Positions 1 to 10,260 are shown, numbered from the stretch's first letter. The stretch: DNA of 64,000 bases from Methylomonas albis (GCF_014850955.1 NZ_JACXSS010000001.1:3410001-3474000), one strand, 5' to 3'. Program-made: numbers and translations. Notes: generated by a model not told the origin, from the sequence alone.

Positions 1-290
1 GTCGGACGGTTTTCAATAAGCCCTGTCACGATGCCTTCGATTAGCGCTATTTTGGCGTCCTCAAAACCTTGGAATTTCCATCCATTGAACTTGAGGCATA
101 GAACCTTATCGTCGCTGACGAAGCCCGCTTCGATCATTTCCAGAACACTCGACTTTCCAGCACCCCAGTCGCCATGTATACCGATTGTCAATGGCCGATC
201 CGGACGCTTACGCAGTAGATCGATGATTGTAATAGCGATAGCTTCGTTGTTGAGTAGATCGATACTTGTCTCATTGTCTGTCAGAATCAT
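1..290 (-). CDS. KAP-family P-loop NTPase, N-terminal part (runs off window)
   Basis: Reading the minus strand from an ATG at 290 gives 96 open codons with no stop before the window edge, so the 3' end is missing. A Walker A motif (GDWGAGKSS) lies near residue 45. It is followed by a segment rich in LKFNGWKFQGFEDAKIAL, typical of the start of KAP NTPases. KAP proteins are predicted ATPases, often membrane-linked, and some belong to anti-phage systems. A GAGGA ribosome binding site lies 7-11 bases before the ATG. The PIN-domain gene upstream ends 30 bp away, so the two are probably one operon. Relation to QatA-type defence ATPases is possible but cannot be decided from this fragment. Confidence 0.75.
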   Translation of the reverse strand, partial: MILTDNETSIDLLNNEAIAITIIDLLRKRPDRPLTIGIHGDWGAGKSSVLEMIEAGFVSDDKVLCLKFNGWKFQGFEDAKIALIEGIVTGLIENRP

Positions 291-320
291 TCGCCATTCC
301 TCATCGTCAGTGCCTTTTTC

Positions 321-1304
321 TTATGTATCCAGCATGTCCCAATTGTCGCCAAGAACCCAACGTAGGGCAGACAGCTTGCCATTAAGCATTCCCCATTCGA
401 AGTCATCCCAGCCCAGATTTTCCCTGCCATACTTGCGTTCAATCTGTTCCGCTGCCTGCTTTGCCTTTTCCAGGATTGGTTTTTGCCCCTCTGTCAATTC
501 TTCTTCCCCAGTATCAAGACGATACAGCCAATTCTGGTGTCGGTTCCACCAAACCTTGTTAGAAAGTTCGTCGATTGCATCAGTGATTTCCGTCAGCCGC
601 CTTGGCTCTTCAACCCATTCTTGCTCAATCATCAAATCGGCGAATTGTGCGGGATGAATGCGACGTAGGGCCTCGCCAAGAGTAATAAAATAGAGCGACT
701 TTACTCTCGAAAATAAGGATGCAATGTCTGGATGTGGTTGCTTGTTCGTCGCGCTCGGATGGCTAAAGTCCTTCGTATTATGGGATATAAAGGCAAACCG
801 GCTTTTAACCGTTGTACTAATCTCATCTGCGTAGAGCTCAATTAAAATGGCATCATCGATACCATTGCGTTGCCTATGGAACGGTGCGCGCTTATCAATT
901 GCACGTTGTGCCGCGCGTAGCTTCACCGCATCTGAAATTTCAATAATTGGGGTATGCTCGAATAGCCTCTCGATCCGACTGACAGTGCCAATTGCAGCCT
1001 CTCCCAAAGTCGGAAGCCGGTGATCAACATCGTTTAGCTGATTTAGGACAGCCTGCTTTAGCTCTGGGTCGCCAAACTTTTCCACGACCTCCTTAGTACG
1101 CTTCAGCGTACTCGACAGGCTGCGACTGCTCTCTTCGATGACCCGAGCTTTATTACGGTCGAATTCATCAACGACTGTGCGGGGAAGGATCAATGCTATA
1201 TCTCCCTGCCGAACCAGTTCTTCGAGAGCGTTCAGAATAGCTTGCTGCTGGTAATCTTTGGCGAGATCGAGCCATACGCAGGTATCAATAAGAATCCTAA
1301 ACAT
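321..1304 (-). CDS. PIN-domain protein (DUF4935-like), putative RNase
   Basis: The 327-residue protein starts with a PIN-type strand and acidic residue (LIDTCVWLDLAKD). An acidic VDEFDRNK segment near residue 47 and a later ID-DAILIE acidic patch followed by FISHNTKDF match the usual order of PIN active-site acids. PIN domains are Mg-dependent ribonucleases. The length and extra C-terminal helical region resemble DUF4935-type PIN proteins rather than small VapC toxins, and no antitoxin gene is adjacent. It lies 62 bp after brxL and 30 bp before the KAP NTPase gene on the same strand. A role with that NTPase, possibly in defence, is inference. Confidence 0.7.
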   Translation of the reverse strand: MFRILIDTCVWLDLAKDYQQQAILNALEELVRQGDIALILPRTVVDEFDRNKARVIEESSRSLSSTLKRTKEVVEKFGDPELKQAVLNQLNDVDHRLPTLGEAAIGTVSRIERLFEHTPIIEISDAVKLRAAQRAIDKRAPFHRQRNGIDDAILIELYADEISTTVKSRFAFISHNTKDFSHPSATNKQPHPDIASLFSRVKSLYFITLGEALRRIHPAQFADLMIEQEWVEEPRRLTEITDAIDELSNKVWWNRHQNWLYRLDTGEEELTEGQKPILEKAKQAAEQIERKYGRENLGWDDFEWGMLNGKLSALRWVLGDNWDMLDT

Positions 1305-1366
1305 GGGATATTTTACTCATGCGGCCTGACACTCAATATAACTGCTCCATTGCGCCTCAAACTCCA

Positions 1367-3408
1367 TCATTCAACCCCCAACGCCTTAAAAACCGCATCA
1401 ACAGGGTCAGAGTAAAAACTGGTTTGGAATTTGGCAAACAACTCACCCGGCACGGTCGGAATATCCGTTACGCTCGACATCGGCAGCAAAATGCGTTTTG
1501 CACCTGCATCGAAAGCAACTTGAAGACTCTCTGCCAGATTTCTAACCTGAACAATAGTCCCGCCCAAACTCATATCCCCATCACGACCATCTGCGATTGC
1601 ATGGGTTTAATTAATGCAGCGGAGCACAGCGCTATAAAGCCGGCCAGGGTTAATGCATCCGGTGTACCGGTATTTTGTAGTTCGACAAGGTGTAGATGAA
1701 AGTCATGCTCGCCACTTTTTATGGAAGCACTCACTCTCGACGCATTCGCTTTGAAGTAATCGAAGGCCACTTTGACTGATTCCCGTGGCGCAAGACCTGA
1801 GACGTTGATCTTGCCGTTGCCATTGATCGATTGTATTTCCAGGCGATAAGTGCCTGGCATTTCAGACGAACCCATGCTGATGGTATGCAATGTACCGGGT
1901 TGCAAGCGGCCTTCCGGAATCAGTGCGCCACTGGATTGTTCCGGCACGGTAATAAAACGTTCCTGAGCCTCTTCAAGATCGATGTAACTGAAATGCACAT
2001 CGTAAAACTCCATGCCGCCGATTTTTTTCAATTGCTCTTTGACTCGTCGCCGAGTTTCCAAGGCATATTCCAGGCACTTGCGAACGATCTCTTTATCGTA
2101 ATCGCCGTTCGGGCAAAGCAACTTCAATAAGCCTGATGTCGTGCGCCTTACCGCAATCGTATCCCGCTGATTCAGGTTGTTACCAAGCTTAAACCACTTG
2201 TCGATAGCGTCCGCAAAATTACGCTTACGCATTTCCCGTAAGAACTCGGCCAGGTAATCGACGATCATGCCGTACTGATTGGTAAAGAACTCAGGCCGCA
2301 TTTTGGGGATTTCCCAACCCGGCACATAGGCGTGGAACCGGTCAAAGAATGCGGAATCGATCATCACTTCCGGAAACGGGGCCAACAGATGAGATGTTTT
2401 GACCAGGGACTCGACGCTTTGATTGATGTTACCGATAAACACCATTGACGCATTGGCGTTGATCGATTCCCGACCACGACTGAAGGAGCCCGAGGCCATG
2501 TAATCCTTCATGATCTGGATGCCGTCCTTGTCTTTAAAATTGATGCCGGCAACTTCATCGAATGCCACGACATCCCATAAGCCCACCAACCCGACTTTGC
2601 GCGCACTCATGTTGTAGAACAAGTTGGCGACCGTGGTCTGCCCGCCGGACACCAGAATGCTATTTGGACTGATCTCTTTGTAGATGTGGCTTTTACCGGT
2701 ACCGCGCGGACCCAGTTCACAGTAGTTGTAATTGTTTTCGACCAACGGAATCATCCTGGCCAATAAATGCCACTTCGCCCGTTCCTTAAAACAGGAGGGT
2801 TCCATCCCGGTTGAACGCAGTAGTGCGTCTATCCATTGTTCATGGGTAAACAGCTTCCGACTTTCGAACAATTCCTGCATGTCCATATTGGGCATCTGGA
2901 TGGGCTTTAATTCCGTGACGATAAAAGGAGAGCCCTTCTGATTTTCCTCGAACTGGTACAGTACCGTCACAATGCACCAAATGCCGCCCACCAATAACTT
3001 CTCAAAATCACGGACAAATCGATCCGATATTTCCGCATTTTTTACGCCAAGGTTTGCCAGCAATGCCTCATAAACATCCCTCTTTTCGTTGAGTTTGACG
3101 GTGACTTTATCGATAACCTTGTAGGTGCTGCTTTCCCTTATCTTCGACTTCACTTTTTCGGCTTCGTCAGGACGCACATAGTTTTCCGCCAAGATACGTT
3201 TGACGTTTTTTAAACCGGCCTGAATCGTCTCATCGTCGTCACTCGCGCAGTACATGCCCAGCAAATATTCCAACACATAGACAGGTACGTTCGCGCCTTC
3301 TTTGATCAGTTTGGTTAAGTCTTTGCGGACCACCTTGCCGGCAAAGTGCTGGTTTAGCAGCTTATCCAGACTGGTATCCATGTCGACGGGATTTAAAGTT
3401 TCGGTCAT
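1367..3408 (-). pseudogene. brxL: BrxL, Lon-like BREX protein, split by a one-base frameshift
   Basis: BrxL is the AAA+/Lon-like component of type 1 BREX phage defence. The first frame (1570-3408) encodes 612 residues with a KVVRKDLTKLIKEGANVP start typical of the family. It has a Walker A-like GPRGTGKSH motif near residue 235. It ends at VVMGI and a TGA. The remaining Lon-protease-like C-terminus (MSLGGTI to KALGVE, 68 residues) continues in another frame at 1367-1573, overlapping as ATGA. Adding one G to the GGGG run at the junction (about 1573-1577) restores a single protein of about 680 residues, normal BrxL length. Either the gene is broken, it is made as two coupled chains, or the base is a sequencing error. 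The start at 3408 has an AGGA site 8 bases upstream. Confidence 0.88.
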
Positions 3409-3416
3409 CGGTGATC

Positions 3417-6023
3417 CTAGAAATCGTTGCTAAAAGCCAAGTCCACCTTCACCGGCACCCGCAACACTTCCACTTTCGTGGAAGCATCTCGGGCAACTAA
3501 AAAGTAATCTTTATTGCGATCATAAGCACCAGACAACACCGTCAGCATCAATGACCGTTTACGTTCATCCAGCAATTGCGAGCTACTATCAAAAGTAACG
3601 GTCTGCTCGTTACTGATGGGCTTATCGCCGTCGCGTAGCGAAATCACCACCGACCGCGCTAACACCCGTTCAGAAACGGCCTCGTTCTGGATAAACTCAA
3701 AACGCTGGGTATTGGTGACCACCTTATTGGACGCACCCAACAAGCTGATGCTGACTGGCTTGGTTTTGGTCGCTTCCGACTCACTCTCGCGAATGGCTAT
3801 TAATGGAACCACGATTTCCTGCGGCATCGCACTGCCATGAACAAATCGTGCGCCACCGGCAAAATGAAAACGACTGGCTCCCTTCGGTACCCAAAAATCG
3901 AGACTACCCTCCATCTCGGTACCCGCTGTCAACGCAGTATTTCCAGACCAGGCTTTGTCGATACTGCCAAGATTATGGCCAAGCAAATAACGCTTTTTCG
4001 CTCGTAAAGTCCCTTCCGGTTTATCGCTTAATGCGGATTTATCTGCTTCTTCCAGTGCGGATTCCTGATACATAAAGCCGTGGTCCGCCGTTACCAGCAC
4101 ATTCGAGCCATTCAGACTGTTCACAATAAAACTGACTAACTGCGCAAGTTCTGTGACCGTGTCGGCGGCCGCCTCAAAGGTTTTGCTCTCGGACGATTGC
4201 TTATCGCCAATCAAATCGATACGGTCATGGTAGATATAGATCAGTTGCCGATCCTTTACGAACTCCCGGCCCTTATCTTTGCCCATCACTAGCAAGTCTT
4301 CAGCTTTAATGGCAACGCCGGCATAGGCCGTTAAATGCCCGCTACGTTGTTCTATTGACGATACCGGCTTGCCATCGGCGACAAGATCCAGATTCGCATT
4401 GGTTTTGTAAGACAGTGTTTGATGAGGCAGCAAAGCCGCCATACCTAAGCCGGTATAGCTCGGCAACACGCCTAACAGGCTGGAAAGGTTAGCTTTGAGT
4501 CGGCTCTTACTATTGATGATCTGAACCAACTCCTCTGCAACTTCATAGCGTAAGGCATCAGAAATCACTACAAACATTCGTTTGGTACCGCTATCCGATA
4601 AGGGGCTGACAACCTTGGCGAAAAAGTCTTGCTGATTAATAACCGCTGGTAGTCGCCAGGTGGAAAGCAAACCGGTTTCGCCCTCCAGTACTCTATCCCA
4701 TGCCGAACTCAGCTGGGGAATAAACCAGCCGGAATAGCTGGCTTCAATCCGTTGCCTCAATTCATGCAAAACCGCCCAGCCCATCGGTTCGACATATTCA
4801 GCCGCGCGATTGAAATGCCGATAGAGTTGATCGAAACGAAATAGCTCAGCTTGATATACGGTAAACCCGGCCTCGGCAGAGGCAAAACTAAAGCCGTCCG
4901 GATACTGCGCCTTAAGGCTTAGAAATTGCGTACCCGCTTCCAAAGCGTCATAACTGGCCGCCAATGCTCGGCTCACGTCATTGGCATTGGCCAGAATAGC
5001 GTTGGCCCAATGACCTTCCCGGCGACGGCCAATCAAGGTAAACACCGACTCCATCATAGCGCCGGCACCGCTGAGGACTCTATCTTTCAAGTCACTGATG
5101 ATACGCCGCTCGACTTCTTCAAAAGTCATCACTTCAACGAGATCATCGGCTGAAAATCCGCTTAGCACCCGATTAAGCTCCAAATCCCTTTCCACAGTGG
5201 CGGAAATCAAATTGTAACTACTGTAATGGCTTAAGTCAGAACGCCATCGGGAAGCAAATACCGAGGCATTGGCGGCCAGATGTTGTTCTGGCAGAATGAA
5301 ATGCTTTAACGATTCCGCTGGATCACAAAGTAACGACCGGCAAAAATCGGTAACCAGGATGCGGAACAGTAAATCGCGCAAGCTGGGGTCGGTTTCCGAG
5401 TAGCCGAATTGCGCTTTTGCCAACAACCAAAACGCATCGCCCAAATCATTACCGATAATGTCTTGCCAAAGTTTAGGTTGAGCATTCAACTCGACGTTGC
5501 CGTCACTCACCAGTGCCGCAAACAAGCGCTGGAGTATGGCAAAAAACTCAGGCTGGTCTGCACGAGTCAGAACGGCCAACATCTTACGGTCAAGATCGTC
5601 GGCGTTATCGCCGGCTACCACCAAGCGTTTCAAGCGTTCAACCCGGTCTTTGGATCGAAAGAATTTACCGCGTCCCTTCAAATAGCCGCGCAGACTTTGC
5701 GACACCAAACCCAAGTCATCCAGTAAAATCGATGTCGAATCGGCTTTAAAGGACTTACTGCGCAGCCGAATATCCAGCAGCCAATCGTGATGTGGATCGG
5801 GCTCTGCTTGTGGGCTATAAAGCAACCAGCGTTGATCGAGTTGCCTCTCAATATCGATTTTGACTTGCAGCGCCGGCGTCTCATTCAGCCGAACCAAATT
5901 GACGCCTTCCAAGGCGAGGTTTTCAATAGACGTAGAAAACTCAGCATCGACATCATTCCAAAACACAATGGGATAAGCAGCAAACAAGCTGACTAACGAA
6001 TCGGTGATACGTTGTAAACTCAT
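3417..6023 (-). CDS. pglZ: BREX-1 PglZ, alkaline-phosphatase-superfamily protein
   Basis: PglZ is a core BREX protein with an alkaline-phosphatase-like fold, needed for defence and host methylation. The protein of about 870 residues has the family start (SLQRITDSLVSLFAAYPIVFW). Its central phosphatase-type core includes FVVISDALRYEVAEEL, where the Asp is a predicted metal ligand, and later VTADHGFMYQES, the typical metal-binding DHG. Length matches type A PglZ. ATG 6023 is preferred to a TTG at 6044 because it gives the usual N-terminus. The gene is 33 bp after pglX and 8 bp before brxL, so it is translated within the BREX operon. Confidence 0.93.
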   Translation of the reverse strand: MSLQRITDSLVSLFAAYPIVFWNDVDAEFSTSIENLALEGVNLVRLNETPALQVKIDIERQLDQRWLLYSPQAEPDPHHDWLLDIRLRSKSFKADSTSILLDDLGLVSQSLRGYLKGRGKFFRSKDRVERLKRLVVAGDNADDLDRKMLAVLTRADQPEFFAILQRLFAALVSDGNVELNAQPKLWQDIIGNDLGDAFWLLAKAQFGYSETDPSLRDLLFRILVTDFCRSLLCDPAESLKHFILPEQHLAANASVFASRWRSDLSHYSSYNLISATVERDLELNRVLSGFSADDLVEVMTFEEVERRIISDLKDRVLSGAGAMMESVFTLIGRRREGHWANAILANANDVSRALAASYDALEAGTQFLSLKAQYPDGFSFASAEAGFTVYQAELFRFDQLYRHFNRAAEYVEPMGWAVLHELRQRIEASYSGWFIPQLSSAWDRVLEGETGLLSTWRLPAVINQQDFFAKVVSPLSDSGTKRMFVVISDALRYEVAEELVQIINSKSRLKANLSSLLGVLPSYTGLGMAALLPHQTLSYKTNANLDLVADGKPVSSIEQRSGHLTAYAGVAIKAEDLLVMGKDKGREFVKDRQLIYIYHDRIDLIGDKQSSESKTFEAAADTVTELAQLVSFIVNSLNGSNVLVTADHGFMYQESALEEADKSALSDKPEGTLRAKKRYLLGHNLGSIDKAWSGNTALTAGTEMEGSLDFWVPKGASRFHFAGGARFVHGSAMPQEIVVPLIAIRESESEATKTKPVSISLLGASNKVVTNTQRFEFIQNEAVSERVLARSVVISLRDGDKPISNEQTVTFDSSSQLLDERKRSLMLTVLSGAYDRNKDYFLVARDASTKVEVLRVPVKVDLAFSNDF

Positions 6024-6056
6024 GCGAATATCTTCGTTAGACAATCGTTGTTTATT

Positions 6057-9000
6057 TTAGTCATCGCTGCCGCCCGTTATAGCCTTCACCTCAGCCATTA
6101 AATCGCCAAACTTGCCGTAGTTGACCTTTACGCCTTCGTCAAGGTCGAGCTGGATGCGGCGATCTGCATAGTGACGGAGTTTTTCGTCATAGGCGAGCAA
6201 TTCGACATGCTTTTTCTCAAGCTTTTCCTTCTCTTTGTTCAATTTGCTGCGGGCAGCATTGGATGCTGCGGCATCGGCATCTTTTTTCAACATTTCGATA
6301 CGGGACTGAATTTTGCCGATGAGCGGTACCACGTACTCGGCACGCATGCGGGCTAAGGTGCCTTCGTGGTAGCGGTGCAGGTAGACCAAAGCCTGGAATG
6401 CGCCTTGTTTGCCACTGGAAAACAGCCAGTAAATCGGACGTTTTTTGTAGGTTTGCAGATGATCTTTGAAGAAACTGCCGGCCAGATAGCGGCGGATGGT
6501 CTCTTCCTGGGTTTCGTTGGTTTTTTGGCCTAGGCTTTCAACCAGCCAGGTCAGGTTTTCATCCAGGGTTTCCGAGCCCCATACCGCCAGCAAGAACTCA
6601 CGGATGCGATTGGCGGCATCGTCTTCAAACCAAAGTTCGTCAGTGATCGGCACGATGCCGTCGGCGTCGGCGGAAAACGATCTATAGCGGTTTGGGTCAA
6701 AACCAACATTGCCGGCGTGCGCATAAATCAAGCCTGGATTATCAAGGCTGTAACGGCCCATCATGCAGCCGATGGCATAGGAAATCAGACGTTGGCAGTC
6801 TTTTTCGCGGTCGGCGCGGGCTATAGTAATTTGTTCTTCGGGAATTTCTGGCGATAGTTCATCTTGCATGCCGTAGGCTTCGATAAAGAAATGATTAACT
6901 TGTTCTTCCAACTCTTTTGTTTTTTCAATACTTTTCTCTACATGGCGGCACCAAGTAAGCCATGCGGCATTAACAGTCAATTCGCAGCGCCCAAGAATAA
7001 TTAGTGGTGAGGCTTGGAATTCCATGGATTGTTCTGAATAATTCCAAAACTCAGCTGCAATTATCACTAACTTATCAACCAACGGAGTGATTGATGTCGT
7101 TTCAACTAAAGGAAGTCTGGCGATAAGACCAGCATCATAATTTATCGTTTCAGATAAATAAGAGATAAAGCAGTCCGTGATCTTGCTGTTAAGAAGACCG
7201 AGCCCTATTAAAAGTCTATCTCTATCATCACTGAACGCCTTCATTCCACCATTGCTGAAGATGTGACCAGAATTTGTCAATCTAACTGATAGTTTGCCTG
7301 ATGATATTGCGGACCAAGTGATGCCTTCTCGGAAATAATAGGAAATGTTCTTGATAGTCCTTGTTGGTGATCCATATAGATCCGCTGCAAAAGCAAGAAC
7401 TTCTTGGCCGTCGTTAGCCCAATTGATTACATGCAGGTTATTTCCGAACCATTTTCGATATTCACCACCTTTGTCATATGGAAACCACTTTTTCCCAGAT
7501 AATTTAGCTTCAGAGCGAGTTGCGCAATTAGATCCTATTATTGAATTATCTATCTCCCAGTGATAGCGCACGAATCTTGTGTCGTTACTACTCGCCATAC
7601 CTTGGCGAGAATCTATTTTTTGCCCCAACGGAGGGATCGTCGAAAACACCGAGCGAACTTTATCCGAAGCCCAATATGCCACAGGACTCCCAGGGATTTT
7701 ATTGAAATCATCCTGTGCCGACTCATCAAATCGATTCTGACCAGCACGCAATGCCGCTTCTTTTTCCGCTTCTTGTCCATCAACCAGTCGAAAAAAAACT
7801 GGCCTATAGTTATTAAAATGCCGGCAATGAAGAACAACTGCGGTTGTCTGGACAACCTCACCAGAAATCTCGCCAAACGCACGAGCACCTAGGTGAGCCA
7901 TGGTTTGAATTGTTCGCTCCAACAACAGCTTTTCCCGCATTTCCTTATATGACGATAAAAACATCCAACTCTGCATTGTCACCATGCTGTTAAAACCGAA
8001 TGGTTTACACCACTTAAAGCCCCGCTCAATAAACATGGCAAACAAATCAGATTTGCTATCGGGAAATTGATGTTTGGCATATTCTTTCAAGGCTCCATTC
8101 ATACCTTTGCCGCCCATATAGGGTGGATTTGCCACCACCGAATCAAACTGCATCCCTAAAATCATCCCCTGCCGTACAAGTGGCAACAAATCAAATGCCG
8201 CCGCTTGGGTAAACAGGTCACCGCTCTGAATGGTCTGTAGCAAGGCTTCCTGCATTGCGGGAAATTGCACATACAATTCCGACGAAATTTGAATCAACGA
8301 ACCGAAGGTTCTGGCATTCGCAAAAGTTTCTAATAACGATGCAATATTAGGTCGGGTTAGCGGAGCGTAACCCGACAATGCTTGAACCAACTCATCAGTA
8401 GCCAGCCCTTTGCTTTCCTGCAAGGCCAAAACATTAAGCTTGGGCGGATTGTCCAGCAAGCGGCGGTCATCGGCACGGGCTTTCATCAACAAAGCAAAGC
8501 CGGCCAATTGCGCGGCGCGGTCATCGATGTCCAGACCGTACAAATTCTTTTCCAGTATCAACCTTGGAATGCTGCGGGGTTGATAGCCTCTCTCCAGATA
8601 AATCGCCTTCAACACCTCATAGGCTTCCACCAGGATATGCCCAGAACCGCAAGCGGGGTCGAGGACGGTTAGTGTTTCAGGATTCAGGCTGCCGCCGTCT
8701 TGTGCAATGCGTGTTTGAATTAGAGCATCGAGCTGGGCTTGAACTTCCGGAGTTTGTTCGGCAGGTTCGATGTAATATGGCCATTCGCTTTTCAGTGTCG
8801 ATGCAGGATTGGCCATCAACCACAGTCGACCAATACTGTTTTGCACTAGGTATTGAACGATCCAGTTGGGGGTAAACAACTGGGTGGCGGCGGGAATGTC
8901 TTCGGATTTAACCACCTTGCCGATGACCTGAGCTTTTTTCTCGCTGATGTAAAACTGATACAGCCAGCCGATGATCTCGACCTGGCTCCAGTCTTCTTCC

Positions 9001-9611
9001 GGAATCGAATCGACCAGCTTGGCGATGATCGAATCAGTCAGCAGCAGGTTGTCCGGTAACAGCAGTTCGGTTTCGTCGTCGATTTTTTCGAACAGAAACG
9101 GCATAGCGTTGGACAGTGCATTGCATTGGGCAATCAGGGTCAGACGGTAGAGTTCGCCGTCCTGATCGCCAGCCAGCTTGAGTTCGATGGCCCGTTGCGG
9201 ATTTAGGCCGGGAAGATTGCCGTTTTGCGCCAGTTCCGGAGCGTGGCTGAGTATTTCCGGCAAACCGCCTTCGCGGCTGGACAGTACCCGATAACCATGA
9301 TTCAGGTAATCGTGAATTTCCATATACCGCAAGGCGGCGAAGCGGTTAAACCAGGTATAGGCCACGTTTTCCACGGTTTGAGCAAAGCCGTGTTTCTGCA
9401 TCAGTCCGATGAGGTTATCGCGTTGGCGGCTGATTTTGGCTGGCCAGGATTGTCCGGCAATGATCACCAGATCTCCACTTTTTTCGGCGGGTGACACCTG
9501 CAATTGGCCGTTTTCTTCAGATAGCCCGAGACGATGCGCGCGAGCGGTGACGGCGGCGATGAAATCTTTGCGAGCCTGTGGTGCGTAGGTTTTGAGTTTA
9601 GCTTTGTTCAC
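6057..9611 (-). CDS. pglX: BREX-1 adenine-specific DNA methyltransferase PglX
   Basis: PglX is the N6-adenine methyltransferase that marks host DNA in BREX and takes part in phage exclusion. The 1184-residue protein begins KLKTYAPQARKDFIAAVTARA, characteristic of the family. The SAM-binding motif (VLDPACGSGHILVEA) is near residue 315 and the catalytic NPPY (VVANPPYMGGKG) near residue 500. The C-terminal part carries the expected target-recognition region and a coiled, lysine-rich segment (SKLNKEKEKLEKKH). The start codon is GTG and overlaps the stop of vapC as GTGA, so translation is coupled to the toxin-antitoxin pair. It appears intact. Confidence 0.95.
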   Translation of the reverse strand: MNKAKLKTYAPQARKDFIAAVTARAHRLGLSEENGQLQVSPAEKSGDLVIIAGQSWPAKISRQRDNLIGLMQKHGFAQTVENVAYTWFNRFAALRYMEIHDYLNHGYRVLSSREGGLPEILSHAPELAQNGNLPGLNPQRAIELKLAGDQDGELYRLTLIAQCNALSNAMPFLFEKIDDETELLLPDNLLLTDSIIAKLVDSIPEEDWSQVEIIGWLYQFYISEKKAQVIGKVVKSEDIPAATQLFTPNWIVQYLVQNSIGRLWLMANPASTLKSEWPYYIEPAEQTPEVQAQLDALIQTRIAQDGGSLNPETLTVLDPACGSGHILVEAYEVLKAIYLERGYQPRSIPRLILEKNLYGLDIDDRAAQLAGFALLMKARADDRRLLDNPPKLNVLALQESKGLATDELVQALSGYAPLTRPNIASLLETFANARTFGSLIQISSELYVQFPAMQEALLQTIQSGDLFTQAAAFDLLPLVRQGMILGMQFDSVVANPPYMGGKGMNGALKEYAKHQFPDSKSDLFAMFIERGFKWCKPFGFNSMVTMQSWMFLSSYKEMREKLLLERTIQTMAHLGARAFGEISGEVVQTTAVVLHCRHFNNYRPVFFRLVDGQEAEKEAALRAGQNRFDESAQDDFNKIPGSPVAYWASDKVRSVFSTIPPLGQKIDSRQGMASSNDTRFVRYHWEIDNSIIGSNCATRSEAKLSGKKWFPYDKGGEYRKWFGNNLHVINWANDGQEVLAFAADLYGSPTRTIKNISYYFREGITWSAISSGKLSVRLTNSGHIFSNGGMKAFSDDRDRLLIGLGLLNSKITDCFISYLSETINYDAGLIARLPLVETTSITPLVDKLVIIAAEFWNYSEQSMEFQASPLIILGRCELTVNAAWLTWCRHVEKSIEKTKELEEQVNHFFIEAYGMQDELSPEIPEEQITIARADREKDCQRLISYAIGCMMGRYSLDNPGLIYAHAGNVGFDPNRYRSFSADADGIVPITDELWFEDDAANRIREFLLAVWGSETLDENLTWLVESLGQKTNETQEETIRRYLAGSFFKDHLQTYKKRPIYWLFSSGKQGAFQALVYLHRYHEGTLARMRAEYVVPLIGKIQSRIEMLKKDADAAASNAARSKLNKEKEKLEKKHVELLAYDEKLRHYADRRIQLDLDEGVKVNYGKFGDLMAEVKAITGGSDD

Positions 9612-10030
9612 TCGGTGTAATCCCTTAGTAGCAAAATCCGACCACTTCCTTCGGCTTTTCGGTAATAGGCGGTGTCGGCAGTGATGAGTGTTGCGCCGGG
9701 AGTATTTAGTGCAACTGCGTGATAGAGAGTATCAAACAGGTGATGCCGATAACGTGCTGCGAGGTCGATTGCGGTTGTATAAATTTCTGGTTCATTGGCT
9801 ACGCGGCTTTCAATGTTTAATAAATCAAACAGATCATCTTCCGCTTCATCTGGTTTTTCGCGGGTGAGTACCGCCGCCACTTCCGCAATAAAATGCGGGG
9901 GCTGCATGAGTCGTATGCGCCCCTCATCGACACCATAGAGAATGGCTAGCGCCAAATCACAATCTTCTTCGTTGTCCCGGTCTTGGAAGAACCATTTGAG
10001 CGCAACACTGGCATCGACCACCAATATCAT
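9608..10030 (-). CDS. vapC: VapC-like PIN-domain toxin
   Basis: A 140-residue PIN-domain protein. VapC toxins are ribonucleases that cut tRNA or rRNA when freed from the antitoxin. The predicted active-site acids are all present: Asp in VVDASVALKWF, Glu in FIAEVAAVL, Asp in HLFDTLYHAVAL and Asp in LITADTAYY. Its start overlaps the antitoxin stop (ATGA) and its own stop overlaps the pglX start, so it is built into the BREX operon rather than lying beside it. The target RNA cannot be told from sequence. Confidence 0.88.
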   Translation of the reverse strand: MILVVDASVALKWFFQDRDNEEDCDLALAILYGVDEGRIRLMQPPHFIAEVAAVLTREKPDEAEDDLFDLLNIESRVANEPEIYTTAIDLAARYRHHLFDTLYHAVALNTPGATLITADTAYYRKAEGSGRILLLRDYTE

Positions 10031-10260
10031 GGACGACCGTCTTCCCGCGCTGCCCGAATCTCATCATCGGTAATCGCCGGTGCGTGCTTGCGCCGGTCCA
10101 TTATTCTCAATATCGCATCGTGACTGCGTTGTTTGCGTTCTGCACGTTCGATGGCTTCTCGCATCAAATCGGCAATCACGGCGCTTTTGTTTTGTCCTTG
10201 GTAAGCGACATTAAAGGCTTCCTTAACGTCGTCGGGAACGCTGAAATTCACGGTAGCCAT
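10027..10260 (-). CDS. Ribbon-helix-helix antitoxin, partner of the VapC-like toxin
   Basis: The 77-residue protein starts MATVNFSVPDDVKEAFN, a short strand plus helix typical of ribbon-helix-helix DNA-binding antitoxins. Its charged C-terminal half (RRKHAPAITDDEIRAARED) would wrap the toxin. ATG 10260 is chosen over the upstream frame start at 10311 because an AGGAGAG site lies 6-7 bases ahead of it. By family, it should neutralise the adjacent PIN toxin and repress its own promoter. The 82 bp between brxC and this ATG could hold that promoter, giving pglX a second, antitoxin-controlled transcription start (inference). Confidence 0.82.
   Translation of the reverse strand: MATVNFSVPDDVKEAFNVAYQGQNKSAVIADLMREAIERAERKQRSHDAILRIMDRRKHAPAITDDEIRAAREDGRP

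Noticed and set aside
31..657. A 208-codon plus-strand frame at the left edge
   Set aside because: It is antisense to the KAP NTPase and PIN genes, which have motifs and good starts; this one is Ser/Arg-rich, as expected of a shadow frame.
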